Source of the DNA: Streptomyces cathayae
GTDB taxonomy: Bacteria; Actinomycetota; Actinomycetes; Streptomycetales; Streptomycetaceae
Assembly (NCBI RefSeq): GCF_029760955.1
Contig: NZ_CP121682.1
Span: forward strand, 1,240,001-1,304,000
Length of the DNA stretch: 64,000 bases
Reading direction: 5' to 3'
The notes under the pieces are model-generated. The model was given only the letters and a program-made list of their open reading frames with translations. It was not told the origin of the DNA and did not search any database. Every line of letters starts with the position of its first letter. Position 1 is the stretch's first letter. Position numbers and translations under genes: made by a program. Positions 46,187-54,730 of this stretch are shown here, piece after piece.

Positions 46187-46809
46187 CCGGCCCGAAGGGA
46201 CGGCGGCCGCTGCACCGCAGGGCCGCCGAGACCCTGGACGTCGTCCTGGCGCGCGATCCGTCCGTACGCACGAGGGGCGAGGCGCTCCTGCACCCCACGG
46301 TCATCGCGCTGGCCTGCCACCGCGCAGGCCACCGCCTCCACCGGCGGTGCCACTACCGTTCGGCCCGGCTGGTCTCCACGGTGGCCAAGGTCCTCACCGG
46401 GGGCATCGAGATCCATCCCGGGGCCCGCATAGGCCGGCGGTTCTTCGTCGACCACGGCAGCGGGGTCGTGATCGGCGAGACGGCCGTGATCGGGGACGAC
46501 GTCTCCCTCTTCCACCAGGTGACCCTCGGTTCCACCGGCTGGTGGCACGACGGCCCCGGGGAGCGGGACCGGACCGCGCGCCGTCACCCGCGCCTCGGCA
46601 ACGGTGTCACCGTGGGCGCCGGCGCCACCCTGCTCGGTCCGATCACCGTCGGCGACAACGCCCTGATCGGGGCGATGTCCCTCGTGACCTCGGACGTGCC
46701 CGACAAGTCCCGCGTACGGGCCGTGCCCGCGTCGATTCCCTCTCCCGGCACCACGTCACCAGCACATGAGCCCCCCACGGGGCCCGCAGGAAAGAAGACG
46801 CACCGATGA
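46183..46809 (+). CDS. Serine O-acetyltransferase-like protein
   Basis: The 208-residue protein has the left-handed beta-helix of CysE: GGIEIHPGARIGRRFFVDHG, SGVVIGETAVIGDDV and LFHQVTLGSTGWW. It contains the catalytic His in VDHGSGVVIGE. It would acetylate serine to O-acetylserine for the cysteine synthase-like enzyme in this operon. The C-terminal tail is Pro/Ser/Thr-rich and lacks the usual terminal Ile that binds CysK, so a stable cysteine synthase complex is not predicted. GTG 46183 and the ATGA at its end overlap both neighbours. Confidence 0.85.
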   Translation: MTGPKGRRPLHRRAAETLDVVLARDPSVRTRGEALLHPTVIALACHRAGHRLHRRCHYRSARLVSTVAKVLTGGIEIHPGARIGRRFFVDHGSGVVIGETAVIGDDVSLFHQVTLGSTGWWHDGPGERDRTARRHPRLGNGVTVGAGATLLGPITVGDNALIGAMSLVTSDVPDKSRVRAVPASIPSPGTTSPAHEPPTGPAGKKTHR

Positions 46810-49301
46810 CCGCCGAGCACCGCATCCTCATGGTCATGCCGTACCGGCAACTCGTCGAGAAGGCCGTGGCCGCCGGGTTCCGGGTGTGGTCGATCTGGGA
46901 CCCGGAACTGCAGTCCCGGGACTATCTCCGCGACGTGGCGGCCCACTCGGCCGAGCTGCTGCTCTGCGACTTCGACGACGAGGCCGGGCTGCGCCGGCTG
47001 GTCCGCGAGACGGCCCTCGCCCACGACGTGGCACACGTGCTGCACCTCGGCAGGGAGACGACCATGCTGCCGGTCGCGGAGGAGGCGCACGCGCTCGGGC
47101 TGGCACCCAACCCGCCCCAGGCCGTGCGCCGCCTCAACGACAAGGCGGCGCTGCGCGAACTGCTCGCCGGGCACGGCCTCTCCCCCGTTCGCTGCGTCGC
47201 CCTCGACAGCCCCGCACAAGCCGCCGCGGCGCTCGCGGAGTTCGGCTACCCGGCCGTGGTGAAGCCGGCCGGACTCGCCGGCAGCACCGGCGTCCGGCTG
47301 GTCCAGGACCGCGGGGAACTCGACCGGTGGGCCGCCCAGTTGGCCGCCCTCGGCCACGACGGGCCCGTCCTCGTCGAGGAGTACCTGCGCGGTCCCGAGT
47401 ACAGCGTGGAGACGCTCAGCGCCGGGGGCCGCCACCAGGTCGTCGGCATCACCGCCAAACGCACCACGCCCGCACCGCTGTTCGTGGAGACCGGCCAGCT
47501 CTTCCCGGCACCGCTGCCCTCCGGCACGGCGGCCGCCGTGGAGAAGGAGGTCCTCGCCCTCCTCGACGCGGCCGGACACCGCTTCGGCCCCGCCCACACC
47601 GAGGTCATCCTCACCGACGACGGCCCCCGCATCGTCGAGTCCCAGGCCCGCCTGGGCGGCGACCGCATCCCCGCCCTGATCCGCATCGCCACCGGCTTCG
47701 ACATCGAGGCCGCCCTCTTCGACCTCCTCGCCGGCCGCGCCGCCGCTCCCGGCCCCGCGGTCCGCAGCGGCGCCATCCGCTTCTTCCAGTTCGAACCCGG
47801 CACCGTGGAGAGCGTCGACGGGCTCGACGCCGTCCGCGCCCTGCCCTACGTGGAGGAGGTGTCCTTCCGGTTCGCGCCGGGCGACGAACTGCCCGCCACC
47901 GTCCACTCCGCGAGCCGGCACGGCTACGTCGTCCTGGAGGCCGACGACGCCGAGCAGGCCGACCGGCGCGCCGGTGAGGCCGCCGCGCTGCTGCGCGTGC
48001 GCACCCGCGCCCCGCTCGTCAACGCGGTCACCGCCGCACCGCGCGAGCCGATGGTGCCCGAACGCACCCTGCTGCTCCTCGGCCACGCCGCCGAACCGAT
48101 CCGCCGGGCCAAGGCGCTGGGCCTGAACGTCATCCTCATCCAGCACAAGGACAAGTTCACCCCCGAGCAGGCGCGGCTCGCCGACGTGACGTTCGTCGCC
48201 GACTTCACCGACTGGAGCGTGGTGGAACCCCTCGCGCGTGCCGCCCACGAAGTCTGGGGTTTCACGGCCTCGTTGTCGCTCACCGAGCCGGGCCTGGAGA
48301 TCGCCGGCCGGGTCAACGACCTGTTCGGGCTGGGCGGGACCGGGTACGAACCGGCGCGCCTGTTGCGCGACAAGCTGGCCATGCGGCGGCATCTGGCCGC
48401 CGGCGCGCCGCGGTTCGCGGTGGCGGCGGAACCGCTCGGCGACCGTGCCTCGCTCGACGCGTTCGGTGCCGCCCACGGCCACCCGTTCGTCGTGAAGCCC
48501 GTCGATCTCACCGCCGGCTTCGGTGTCCTGCTGGTCCGTGGGCCCGAGGACGCCGACACGGCGTGGGAACGGATCACCGCCGTGCGCGAGGAGGGCGTCG
48601 ACCGCGGCACCACGCTGTACCGGGTCACGGACTTCCTCATGGAGGAGTACATCCCGGGCCCGGAGTTCAGCGTCGAGTCGTTCAGCTTCGACGGCCGCCA
48701 CGTCGTCGTCGCCCTCACCGAGAAACTCGTCGACGAGACCCACTTCGCCGAACTGGGCCACGCCGTCCCCGCCCGGCTCACGGCCGACGACGAGCGGCAG
48801 CTCACCGAGGCCACCGCCGCGTTCCTGGACGCCGTCGGGATCCAGGACGGTCCCGCACACACCGAGCTGAGGCTCTCGCCGCGCGGTCCCCTGGTCATCG
48901 AGGGCCACAACCGCAACGGCGGGGGCCACATCCAGGAACTCGTCGCGGCCGCGTACGGCATCGACCTCGTGCACTACTCCCTGGCCTGGCCGTTCCGCCT
49001 CGTCGAGCCGCTCGCCGAACGCCCCCGCCCCACCGCCGCCGGCTGTGCCCGCGGCATCCTGGCGCGGCCCGGCCGGGTCGCCGCCGTCGAGGGCGTCGAG
49101 GAGTTGCGGCTGCACCCCGCGGTGCTCGCCGTCGACATCGCGGCCCGCCCCGGGTCCGTGGTCCGCGAGACCAGGGACAACTGGGACCGGCTCGGCATGG
49201 TCGCGGTCACCGCGCCGGACACCGACGAGGCCGTGCGGCTGTGCGAGGAACTCGTCGCGACCCGCCTGACGGTCCGCATGGAAGGGGACGCTGCCCGATG
49301 A
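46806..49301 (+). CDS. Tandem (two-module) ATP-grasp ligase, carnosine-synthase-like
   Basis: The 831-residue protein has two ATP-grasp units. Unit 1 (about 1-415) has YPAVVKPAGLAGSTGV, LVEEYLRGPEYSVE and IVESQARLGGDRIP, the E-x-x-x-R-x-G-G-D pattern seen in carnosine synthase and BacD-like ligases. Unit 2 (about 420-831) has PFVVKPVDLTAGFGV, LMEEYIPGPEFSVE and VIEGHNRNGGGHIQ. Both retain the ATP Lys and the metal and phosphate-binding residues. The pair could join two successive amino acids. It differs in signature from the tandem protein at 38801, so the two are not simple duplicates. ATG 46806 overlaps the acetyltransferase stop. Confidence 0.88.
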   Translation: MTAEHRILMVMPYRQLVEKAVAAGFRVWSIWDPELQSRDYLRDVAAHSAELLLCDFDDEAGLRRLVRETALAHDVAHVLHLGRETTMLPVAEEAHALGLAPNPPQAVRRLNDKAALRELLAGHGLSPVRCVALDSPAQAAAALAEFGYPAVVKPAGLAGSTGVRLVQDRGELDRWAAQLAALGHDGPVLVEEYLRGPEYSVETLSAGGRHQVVGITAKRTTPAPLFVETGQLFPAPLPSGTAAAVEKEVLALLDAAGHRFGPAHTEVILTDDGPRIVESQARLGGDRIPALIRIATGFDIEAALFDLLAGRAAAPGPAVRSGAIRFFQFEPGTVESVDGLDAVRALPYVEEVSFRFAPGDELPATVHSASRHGYVVLEADDAEQADRRAGEAAALLRVRTRAPLVNAVTAAPREPMVPERTLLLLGHAAEPIRRAKALGLNVILIQHKDKFTPEQARLADVTFVADFTDWSVVEPLARAAHEVWGFTASLSLTEPGLEIAGRVNDLFGLGGTGYEPARLLRDKLAMRRHLAAGAPRFAVAAEPLGDRASLDAFGAAHGHPFVVKPVDLTAGFGVLLVRGPEDADTAWERITAVREEGVDRGTTLYRVTDFLMEEYIPGPEFSVESFSFDGRHVVVALTEKLVDETHFAELGHAVPARLTADDERQLTEATAAFLDAVGIQDGPAHTELRLSPRGPLVIEGHNRNGGGHIQELVAAAYGIDLVHYSLAWPFRLVEPLAERPRPTAAGCARGILARPGRVAAVEGVEELRLHPAVLAVDIAARPGSVVRETRDNWDRLGMVAVTAPDTDEAVRLCEELVATRLTVRMEGDAAR

Positions 49302-50092
49302 CCGCCGTCGTCCTTCACCGGAGCGGCACCGGCACGCTGCCGCCCTGTCCCGAGTGGCTCGCCGGCCTCGGCCGTGACCCGGTGCTCGTCACCGACGTCC
49401 CCGGCACCGGTGTCCCCGGCGCCCCGGCCGGTTACTCCGAGGTCCGGCACGTCGGCCGGTACGCGTCCGCCGACGCCGAGACCACCGTGCTCGACCTGGC
49501 CCGGCACCGCACCGTCACCGCCGTCCTGGCGCTGCACCCCGCCGACCAGGTCCGCGCCGGCGCGCTGCGCGACGCCCTCGGCCTGCCGGGCCAGACCCGT
49601 GACGAGGCCCTGGTCCTCGTCGACGCGGTGGCCGCTCACGCCCTCCTCGGCCGGGCCGGCGTACCGGTCACGGAGCGCGCGGACGTCCGCCGCATCCTCG
49701 ACCTGTACCGGGCGGCGCACGTCTGGGGCTATCCGCTCGCGGTGCGCCGCCGCCGTACCCCCGGGCGGGAGGTCGTGGCCGTGCTCCGCGACGAGACGGG
49801 GCTGCGCGCGTTCGCCCGTGGCGGCCTCACCGACGGCCCCGTCGCCGCCGTGCCCGGCCTCGTGGTGGAGCCGTACGGCGCGCAAGAGCGGCACGAGGGC
49901 CCCGGCCTGCCGGTCACCGACGCGGTGCCGGCCGTTCTGCCCCCGGACCCGGGGCACCCCTACGTCGTGGAGGCGGTGCGCCGGCCCGGCGGGGCGTGGC
50001 GTGTCGACGGCGTCCGGTACCGGCCCGGTGACCCGCGGGCCCAGGTCCGCGCCCAGGCCGCCGCGGCCGCCCGCGCCGTGGAGGTGGCGTGA
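49298..50092 (+). CDS. Decayed ATP-grasp paralogue lacking the catalytic lid
   Basis: The 264-residue protein aligns with the first half of the ATP-grasp ligase encoded next (VLHRSGTG...EWL against VLHQIGSL...EWL; ALRDALGLPGQTRDE against LREILSLPGQRMD). The ATP-binding PVVVKP strand reads YPLAVRRRR, so the lysine is gone. The closing E-x-x-x-R-x-x-G signature is absent, and the protein ends about 160 residues early. It has no internal stops, and it keeps ATGA spacing with the upstream gene. It may be a non-catalytic partner or scaffold for the ligases, or a gene in decay. Confidence 0.72.
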   Translation: MTAVVLHRSGTGTLPPCPEWLAGLGRDPVLVTDVPGTGVPGAPAGYSEVRHVGRYASADAETTVLDLARHRTVTAVLALHPADQVRAGALRDALGLPGQTRDEALVLVDAVAAHALLGRAGVPVTERADVRRILDLYRAAHVWGYPLAVRRRRTPGREVVAVLRDETGLRAFARGGLTDGPVAAVPGLVVEPYGAQERHEGPGLPVTDAVPAVLPPDPGHPYVVEAVRRPGGAWRVDGVRYRPGDPRAQVRAQAAAAARAVEVA

Positions 50093-50093
50093 C

Positions 50094-51362
50094 ATGAGCG
50101 TGCTCGTCCTGCATCAGATCGGTTCCCTGCGCGGCTCCCCGTACCACGAGTGGCTCGACGGCCACGACGGCGACGTGCTGCTGCTGACCTGCGCGGAGAA
50201 CCTGAGGCTGGTCGCGGAGGAACTGCCACCGCCCGGCTCCGGTTACGCCCATGCCGAGGCCCTCGACGGGTACGACGGCAGCGGACTGCTGGAGGAGCGC
50301 GCGCTCGACCTGGCCCGTGAGCGCGGGGTCCGGCACGTGGTGGCCTGCCACGAGCGGGACCTGGAACGGGCGGCCGTCCTGCGGGAGATCCTCTCCCTGC
50401 CCGGTCAGCGGATGGACACCGTCGAACCGTTCCGGGACAAGACGCTGATGAAGCGTATCGCCGCGGACGCGGGCCTGGCGGTGGCGCCCTGGCGGGAGGT
50501 GGAGTGCGCGGCCGACATCGCCGCCCATGCCGGGCGGCACGGCTTCCCGGTGGTGGTGAAGCCCCACGACAGCGCCGGCTCGATGGGGCTGAGCGTCCTG
50601 CACTCCGAGGGGGAGCTCAGGGCGTATCTCGCCGACGACGCCGCCCATGGACTGTACGGACCGGACCGGCCGGGCCTGCTCGTCGAGGCGTACGTGCCGG
50701 GCCGCATGTGCCATGTGGACGGCATGGTGGTGAACGGGCGGACCGTGTTCGCCTGGCCGTCGCAGTACCAGTACGCGCTGGCCACCTTCCGGACCGACAC
50801 CGGCCCCCGCATGGATCTCACCCTCGACGTGGACGATCCGCTGGCGGGCAGGCTCCTGGAGTTCACCGGGCGGCTGCTGGCGGCCATGCCCCAGCCGGAG
50901 CAGTTCACCTTCCACGCCGAGGTGTTCCACACCCCCGACGACGAGCTGGTGCTGTGCGAGATCGCGTGCCGCACAGGCGGCGCCGCCATCCGCGACATCG
51001 TGCGGATCATGTACGGCGTCGATCCGACGGAGGCGTGGGTGCGCGCGCAGCTGGGACTGCCGCTGCCGGAGCACCTGGGCGACGGCCCGGGGCCGCCGCG
51101 CCGGATGGCCGGGCAGATGGTGCTGATGAAGCGTCCGGGGCGTGTGGTGTCGGTGCCGCGGGAGGAGCCGGGCTTTCCGTGGCTCGAGCGCTTCACCACG
51201 TTCGTGAAGCCCGGTCAGGTGATGGGCCCGGCGACCGCGTCCTCCGACTTCCTGGTGATGGCACTGGTGAGCGGCGGGACCCGCGCCGAGTGCGTGGAGC
51301 GGCTGCGGCGGGTCGAGGAGTGGTTTTCGGGCGAGCTGGTGCTCGAACCGGCCGACGGCTGA
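50094..51362 (+). CDS. ATP-grasp ligase (single module), last gene of the operon
   Basis: The 422-residue ligase has an N-terminal domain (VLVLHQIGSLRGSPYHEWL), the ATP Lys in FPVVVKPHDSAGSMGLS, LVEAYVPGRMCHVDG and the catalytic block CEIACRTGGAAIRD. A C-terminal small domain follows (FLVMALVSGGTRAECVERL). The LVEAYVPG..CHVDG and EIACRTGG blocks resemble ATP-grasp enzymes from dipeptide and cycloserine-type pathways. It starts one base after the decayed paralogue's stop. Together with the other genes it brings the operon to six catalytic ATP-grasp modules. Confidence 0.87.
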   Translation: MSVLVLHQIGSLRGSPYHEWLDGHDGDVLLLTCAENLRLVAEELPPPGSGYAHAEALDGYDGSGLLEERALDLARERGVRHVVACHERDLERAAVLREILSLPGQRMDTVEPFRDKTLMKRIAADAGLAVAPWREVECAADIAAHAGRHGFPVVVKPHDSAGSMGLSVLHSEGELRAYLADDAAHGLYGPDRPGLLVEAYVPGRMCHVDGMVVNGRTVFAWPSQYQYALATFRTDTGPRMDLTLDVDDPLAGRLLEFTGRLLAAMPQPEQFTFHAEVFHTPDDELVLCEIACRTGGAAIRDIVRIMYGVDPTEAWVRAQLGLPLPEHLGDGPGPPRRMAGQMVLMKRPGRVVSVPREEPGFPWLERFTTFVKPGQVMGPATASSDFLVMALVSGGTRAECVERLRRVEEWFSGELVLEPADG

Positions 51363-51375
51363 GGCCCGTGGCGGC

Positions 51376-51422
51376 GACGGCCGCCGTTCCGCGAGGGGCG
51401 GGCCCCGGGAACGGCGGCCGTC
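51376..51422. terminator. Bidirectional terminator between the ATP-grasp operon and the aminotransferase
   Basis: A 15-base stem, GACGGCCGCCGTTCC (51376-51390) with GGAACGGCGGCCGTC (51408-51422), occupies the 72-base gap between converging genes. Confidence 0.82.
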
Positions 51423-51434
51423 GTGTGCGTGGGG

Positions 51435-52481
51435 CTACCGCGCCGCGGTGCGGGCGAAGCTCGCGGCGACCCGCAGCACGATGTCGTTGGCCTCCGTCTC
51501 CCCGAGGGACACCCGGGCCCCTTCCCCGGGGAACGCGCGGACGGTGACGCCCTCGTCCGCGCAGGCGTCGGCGAACGCCGAGGTGCGCTCCCCGAGGGGC
51601 AGCCACAGGAAGTTGGCCTCCGAGGGCGGCACGTCGAGGCCGGTCGCGAGGAGGGCCTCGCGGGCCCGGTGCCGTTCCTTGACCAGCGCCTCGACCCGCT
51701 CCATGAGCTCGCGTTCGGCACCGAGGGAGGCGACGGCCGCGGCCTGGGCCATGGCACCGACGCCGAACGGGACGACGGCTCGGCGGATCGCCGCCGCGAC
51801 CGGCTCGTGGGCGAGGGCGTAGCCGACGCGCAGGCCGGCGAGCCCGTAGGCCTTGGAGAAGGTGCGCAGCACCACCACCTGGGGACGGTCCCGGTACAGT
51901 TCGACGCCGTCGGGCACGTCCTCGTCCCGGACGAACTCCCGGTAGGCCTCGTCGAGGACGACGAGGACGTGCCCGGGTACGCGGTCGAGGAAGCGTTCCA
52001 GTTCGGTGCGGCGCACGGCCGTGCCGGTCGGGTTGTTGGGATTGCAGACGATGACGGCCCGGGTGTCGGCGGTGACCGCGTCGGCGAGCGCCTCCAGGTC
52101 GTGCCGGTGATCGGTCAGCGGCACCCGTACGGACCGTCCGCCGCACAGCCCGGTCAGGTGCGGGTAGGCCTCGAACGACGGCCAGGCATAGGCGACTTCA
52201 CCACCCTGCCCGCCCTGCCCGCCCTGCCCGCCCTGCCGGCCTTCCACGCCGACGAGCAGCGAGTGCAGCAGGTGCAGGGTGACGCCCACCGATCCGGCGC
52301 CGACCGCGACATGGCCGGCGGGAACGGAGTGCCGCCTGGCGACGGCCTCGGTGAGCTCGGTGCAGAAGCGGTCCGGGTAACGGTTGATCCTGGCCGCCTC
52401 GGCGCCCAGCAGTTCCCGCACCGAGGGCAGCGGCGGGTAGGGGTTCTCGTTCGCGGAGAGTCCGTACGGAGCGGACGGCAT
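51435..52481 (-). CDS. HisC-like class I/II aminotransferase (probable aromatic transaminase)
   Basis: The 348-residue fold-type I PLP enzyme has [19 protein letters not shown] and the Schiff-base Lys in [15 protein letters not shown], typical of histidinol-phosphate or aromatic aminotransferases. It is the best candidate in the cluster for converting 4-aminophenylpyruvate to p-aminophenylalanine. An unusual Gly/Gln insert (four GGQ-type units) is encoded by a 9-base tandem repeat (CCTGCCCGC) at about 52203-52240. The ATG follows AAAGGTGA, three bases after the regulator's stop, so the two genes form an operon on the minus strand. Confidence 0.85.
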   Translation of the reverse strand: MPSAPYGLSANENPYPPLPSVRELLGAEAARINRYPDRFCTELTEAVARRHSVPAGHVAVGAGSVGVTLHLLHSLLVGVEGRQGGQGGQGGQGGEVAYAWPSFEAYPHLTGLCGGRSVRVPLTDHRHDLEALADAVTADTRAVIVCNPNNPTGTAVRRTELERFLDRVPGHVLVVLDEAYREFVRDEDVPDGVELYRDRPQVVVLRTFSKAYGLAGLRVGYALAHEPVAAAIRRAVVPFGVGAMAQAAAVASLGAERELMERVEALVKERHRAREALLATGLDVPPSEANFLWLPLGERTSAFADACADEGVTVRAFPGEGARVSLGETEANDIVLRVAASFARTAAR

Positions 52482-52484
52482 GGG

Positions 52485-53612
52485 TCACCTTTCGGACGTG
52501 GGGCTGCGGCGGACGGCGGGTCGGTCCGGGGCCGGCGGGTGGGCACCCTGGGACGGCGGGGTGCGATCGGCGGCGCGCCCGGTGGGCGGTAAGACCTTCA
52601 GGGTTCCGGAGGCTTCGGTCTCCGAGACGGTCGCGTCGCGTGCGCACGAGCCGCGTCCGGGCTCCGCGAGGTCCCGTTCGACGCCGCTGGGGTCGTCGGG
52701 CGCGGTGACCAGGTCCTCCGGGCGGGCCTCGGTGATGCGGCCCTCGCACCTCTCCTTCACACCCATGAGGTAGCCGAGCTGGAGCCGGTGCTCGGCACCG
52801 TAGTCGTCCTTGAGCCGGGCGACGTGCGACTGCAGGGAGCGCAGGCTGAATCCGAGGCGGCGGGCGATCTCCCGGTCGGACCGTCCCTCGACGAGGAGTT
52901 TGCAGATCGCATCACGTATGGACGGGATGATTTCCGCCGCGGCGTCGGCGGCCCGAACCGGAATGAAAGGATACGGTTCCGCGCGGTCCCAGGCCCTTTC
53001 GAACATGTCCGTCAGGAATTTCACGACGGCCGGTTCGGTGACGACGATCGCGGTGGTGCGGTCGGCGTTCGCCGGGATGAACACCGTCTTGCGGTCGACG
53101 ATGATGAGCCGGTCGAAGAATTCGGCCAGGGTGCGTATCTGGGCACCGAAGCCGGTCACGGTGCGGACGTATTCCTTTGTCGGTTCGTCGAAGCGGGTGC
53201 TGTGTTGGTAGAGGGTCCGCATGGACACCCCGGATGCGATACGGTCGCGTACCGCTTCGAGGGCGTGGGCCAGCACGACCCCGGGGCGCGGTCCGTCCGG
53301 CTGTGCGGTGAGGATCTCCGAGGTGGCACGGTCCAGTTCGCGCTGAATGGCCTCGCCGATCTCTTCGAGACCGTGTACGTAGCGGAATCCGGAATCGGAG
53401 GGGCCGGTCCCGCCTTCGGGGTGGCGCCCGTCGGCGGGCGGGCGGAGGAGTTCCGCCTGCGTCTCGAGCGACCGGGACAGCCCCTTGAGCGCCACCGCCG
53501 CGTGACGCAGCGCCTGGGTTGCGCGCCCGGCGTCGGCGGGAGCGCGGCACGGCTCCCCCCACACCGTGCCCGACATCTCCGTCATGCCACTCTCTGGCAC
53601 CTGTGTATGCAT
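52485..53612 (-). CDS. LuxR-type (HTH) transcriptional regulator, probable cluster regulator
   Basis: The 375-residue protein has a central effector-like region (EEIGEAIQRELDRATSEIL, MRTLYQHSTRFDEPTKEYV, FDRLIIVDRKTVFIPA) followed by a LuxR/GerE helix-turn-helix (LLVEGRSDREIARRLGFS, LRSLQSHVARLKDDYG) at about 245-290. A long low-complexity tail follows. The arrangement resembles TrmB-like LuxR regulators in Streptomyces metabolite clusters. ATG 53612 (MHTQVPES) was chosen because GAGGG lies 6 bases upstream; longer starts exist up to 53720. It is co-transcribed with the aminotransferase and divergent from the DVGWN protein gene. Confidence 0.8.
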   Translation of the reverse strand: MHTQVPESGMTEMSGTVWGEPCRAPADAGRATQALRHAAVALKGLSRSLETQAELLRPPADGRHPEGGTGPSDSGFRYVHGLEEIGEAIQRELDRATSEILTAQPDGPRPGVVLAHALEAVRDRIASGVSMRTLYQHSTRFDEPTKEYVRTVTGFGAQIRTLAEFFDRLIIVDRKTVFIPANADRTTAIVVTEPAVVKFLTDMFERAWDRAEPYPFIPVRAADAAAEIIPSIRDAICKLLVEGRSDREIARRLGFSLRSLQSHVARLKDDYGAEHRLQLGYLMGVKERCEGRITEARPEDLVTAPDDPSGVERDLAEPGRGSCARDATVSETEASGTLKVLPPTGRAADRTPPSQGAHPPAPDRPAVRRSPTSER

Positions 53613-53930
53613 TTGCATCCCTCGTTTCACAGCAGTGCGCCGACCCGAAGTATCCATGATTATCCGGGTCCACTCCAAGGCTGGCACCATTTTTCGAACG
53701 GGAGGGGGCCCGCCATTCAAGACGCATTCTTGCCAATGGGCCGAGGAAACGTCGATCCGTTATCGATCGGCTGAAAACATTCGGCCAGACTCCGCTTCTC
53801 ATTCAACCGGGCGTCGACGCGCGGCCCATTGCCGCGGTGTCCGGGGGAACGGCGTTCGCGGGCCCGATCACCAGCACATTCCACATGCCACTCGGGGATC
53901 ACCGAGGACAGACGAAGAAGGGGGACTTCC
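53613..53930. promoter_or_regulatory. Divergent control region, regulator / DVGWN protein
   Basis: The 318-base gap has no supported gene and is AT-richer than its surroundings near 53640-53790. It must contain both divergent promoters. A TTGCCAATGGGCC stretch at about 53731-53743 loosely resembles GAATGGCCAATAAG in the indC/papB control region and may be a regulator site; this is weak. Confidence 0.35.
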
Positions 53931-54332
53931 ATGTTCGAGGGGATTGCCAGGACGTCACGATCCTGGCGTGCCGACGGCCGGGGGGCCGTCACCGCACTGG
54001 CCCTGGCAGGCGCGCTGGGGGCGGCCGTCACGACCGGCGGCTCCGCGCGGGCGGCCGATGTCGGCTGGAACCGTCTCGTCGCGTCCGGCACCGCGGTGTT
54101 CGCCACGTCCGTCGGCGGCGGCAGCGGTCCGTCCGGCGTCGTCACCGGAAACGCCACTGGTCACGATCGTGAGAGCGACCGCACCCTCCGCCGGGCCGGC
54201 GCCGCCGCGGTCCGTGCCGTCCCGGCCGGGGACGTCGGCTGGAACAGCGCCGGGCGGCTCCTCACCGCCGGACTGCCGGCCACCGGGCCGGCCCCCGACG
54301 GCGACGTCGGCTGGAACGCCGTGCGCGTATGA
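53931..54332 (+). CDS. Small secreted protein with three DVGWN repeats
   Basis: The 133-residue protein has a Sec-type signal peptide (Arg-rich start, hydrophobic AVTALALAGALGAAV, A-R-A-A cleavage region at about 39-42). If cut after SARA or RAA, the mature chain begins with (A)DVGWN. DVGWN recurs at 43-47, 101-105 and 125-129, the last two preceded by Gly. Between repeats the sequence is low in complexity (Gly, Ala, Ser, Thr). There is no cysteine and no domain I recognise. RBS AAGGGGG precedes the ATG. Possibilities are a secreted repeat peptide, a precursor cut into DVGWN-started peptides, or an unrelated exported protein. Confidence 0.72.
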   Translation: MFEGIARTSRSWRADGRGAVTALALAGALGAAVTTGGSARAADVGWNRLVASGTAVFATSVGGGSGPSGVVTGNATGHDRESDRTLRRAGAAAVRAVPAGDVGWNSAGRLLTAGLPATGPAPDGDVGWNAVRV

Positions 54333-54414
54333 GCAGCCCCGCTCCGGTCCACCGGCCCACGCCCACAGCGGAGGCCGGCAACTGAACACCGGAGGACACT
54401 CAGAGATCGGCACC

Positions 54415-54730
54415 GCCGGGACGGGCACCCGGAGGCTGTCCGCTCCACCGGCCGGGACGTCTTCGGCACCGGCGCGACACTGATCGCCTCCCGCGCCCAC
54501 GGCGTGGTCCTCGACGACCTGCGGCGCCCGGCCGCCATCCGGCGACGGCGGTCTCCGGGCGGGCCGGCGAGGAGGGCCGCACCCTCGGCTCCGTCCTGGC
54601 CGGCCTGCCCGGACTCGACGGCGTGCTCCGGCCGGGGGAGTTCGCCGCGCCGCTCGACCCCACCCAGTACACGGGAACGGCAGGCCCCCCGGCCGACCGC
54701 GCCCCGAAGAGAGGGACACCACCGCTGTGA
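54415..54730 (+). pseudogene. Remnant of a fumarase/PcaB-superfamily lyase (C-terminal part)
   Basis: Short blocks in two frames match the C-terminal domain of class II fumarase-like lyases: GATLIASRAHGVVLDDLRRP near 54468-54527, then in another frame EGRTLGSVLAGLPGLDGVL and LDPTQYTGTAG up to the TGA at 54728-54730. At least one frameshift separates them and the N-terminal catalytic domain is gone. The final TGA overlaps the DAHP synthase start as GTGA, so this was once the upstream gene of that operon. Assignment to 3-carboxymuconate cycloisomerase, adenylosuccinate lyase or nitrosuccinate lyase types is not possible. Confidence 0.5.

Noticed and set aside
53931..54332. Lanthipeptide or lasso-peptide precursor
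   Set aside because: The repeats lack Cys, and no LanM/LanB, lasso cyclase or leader peptidase gene is nearby; the N-terminus is a Sec signal, not a RiPP leader.
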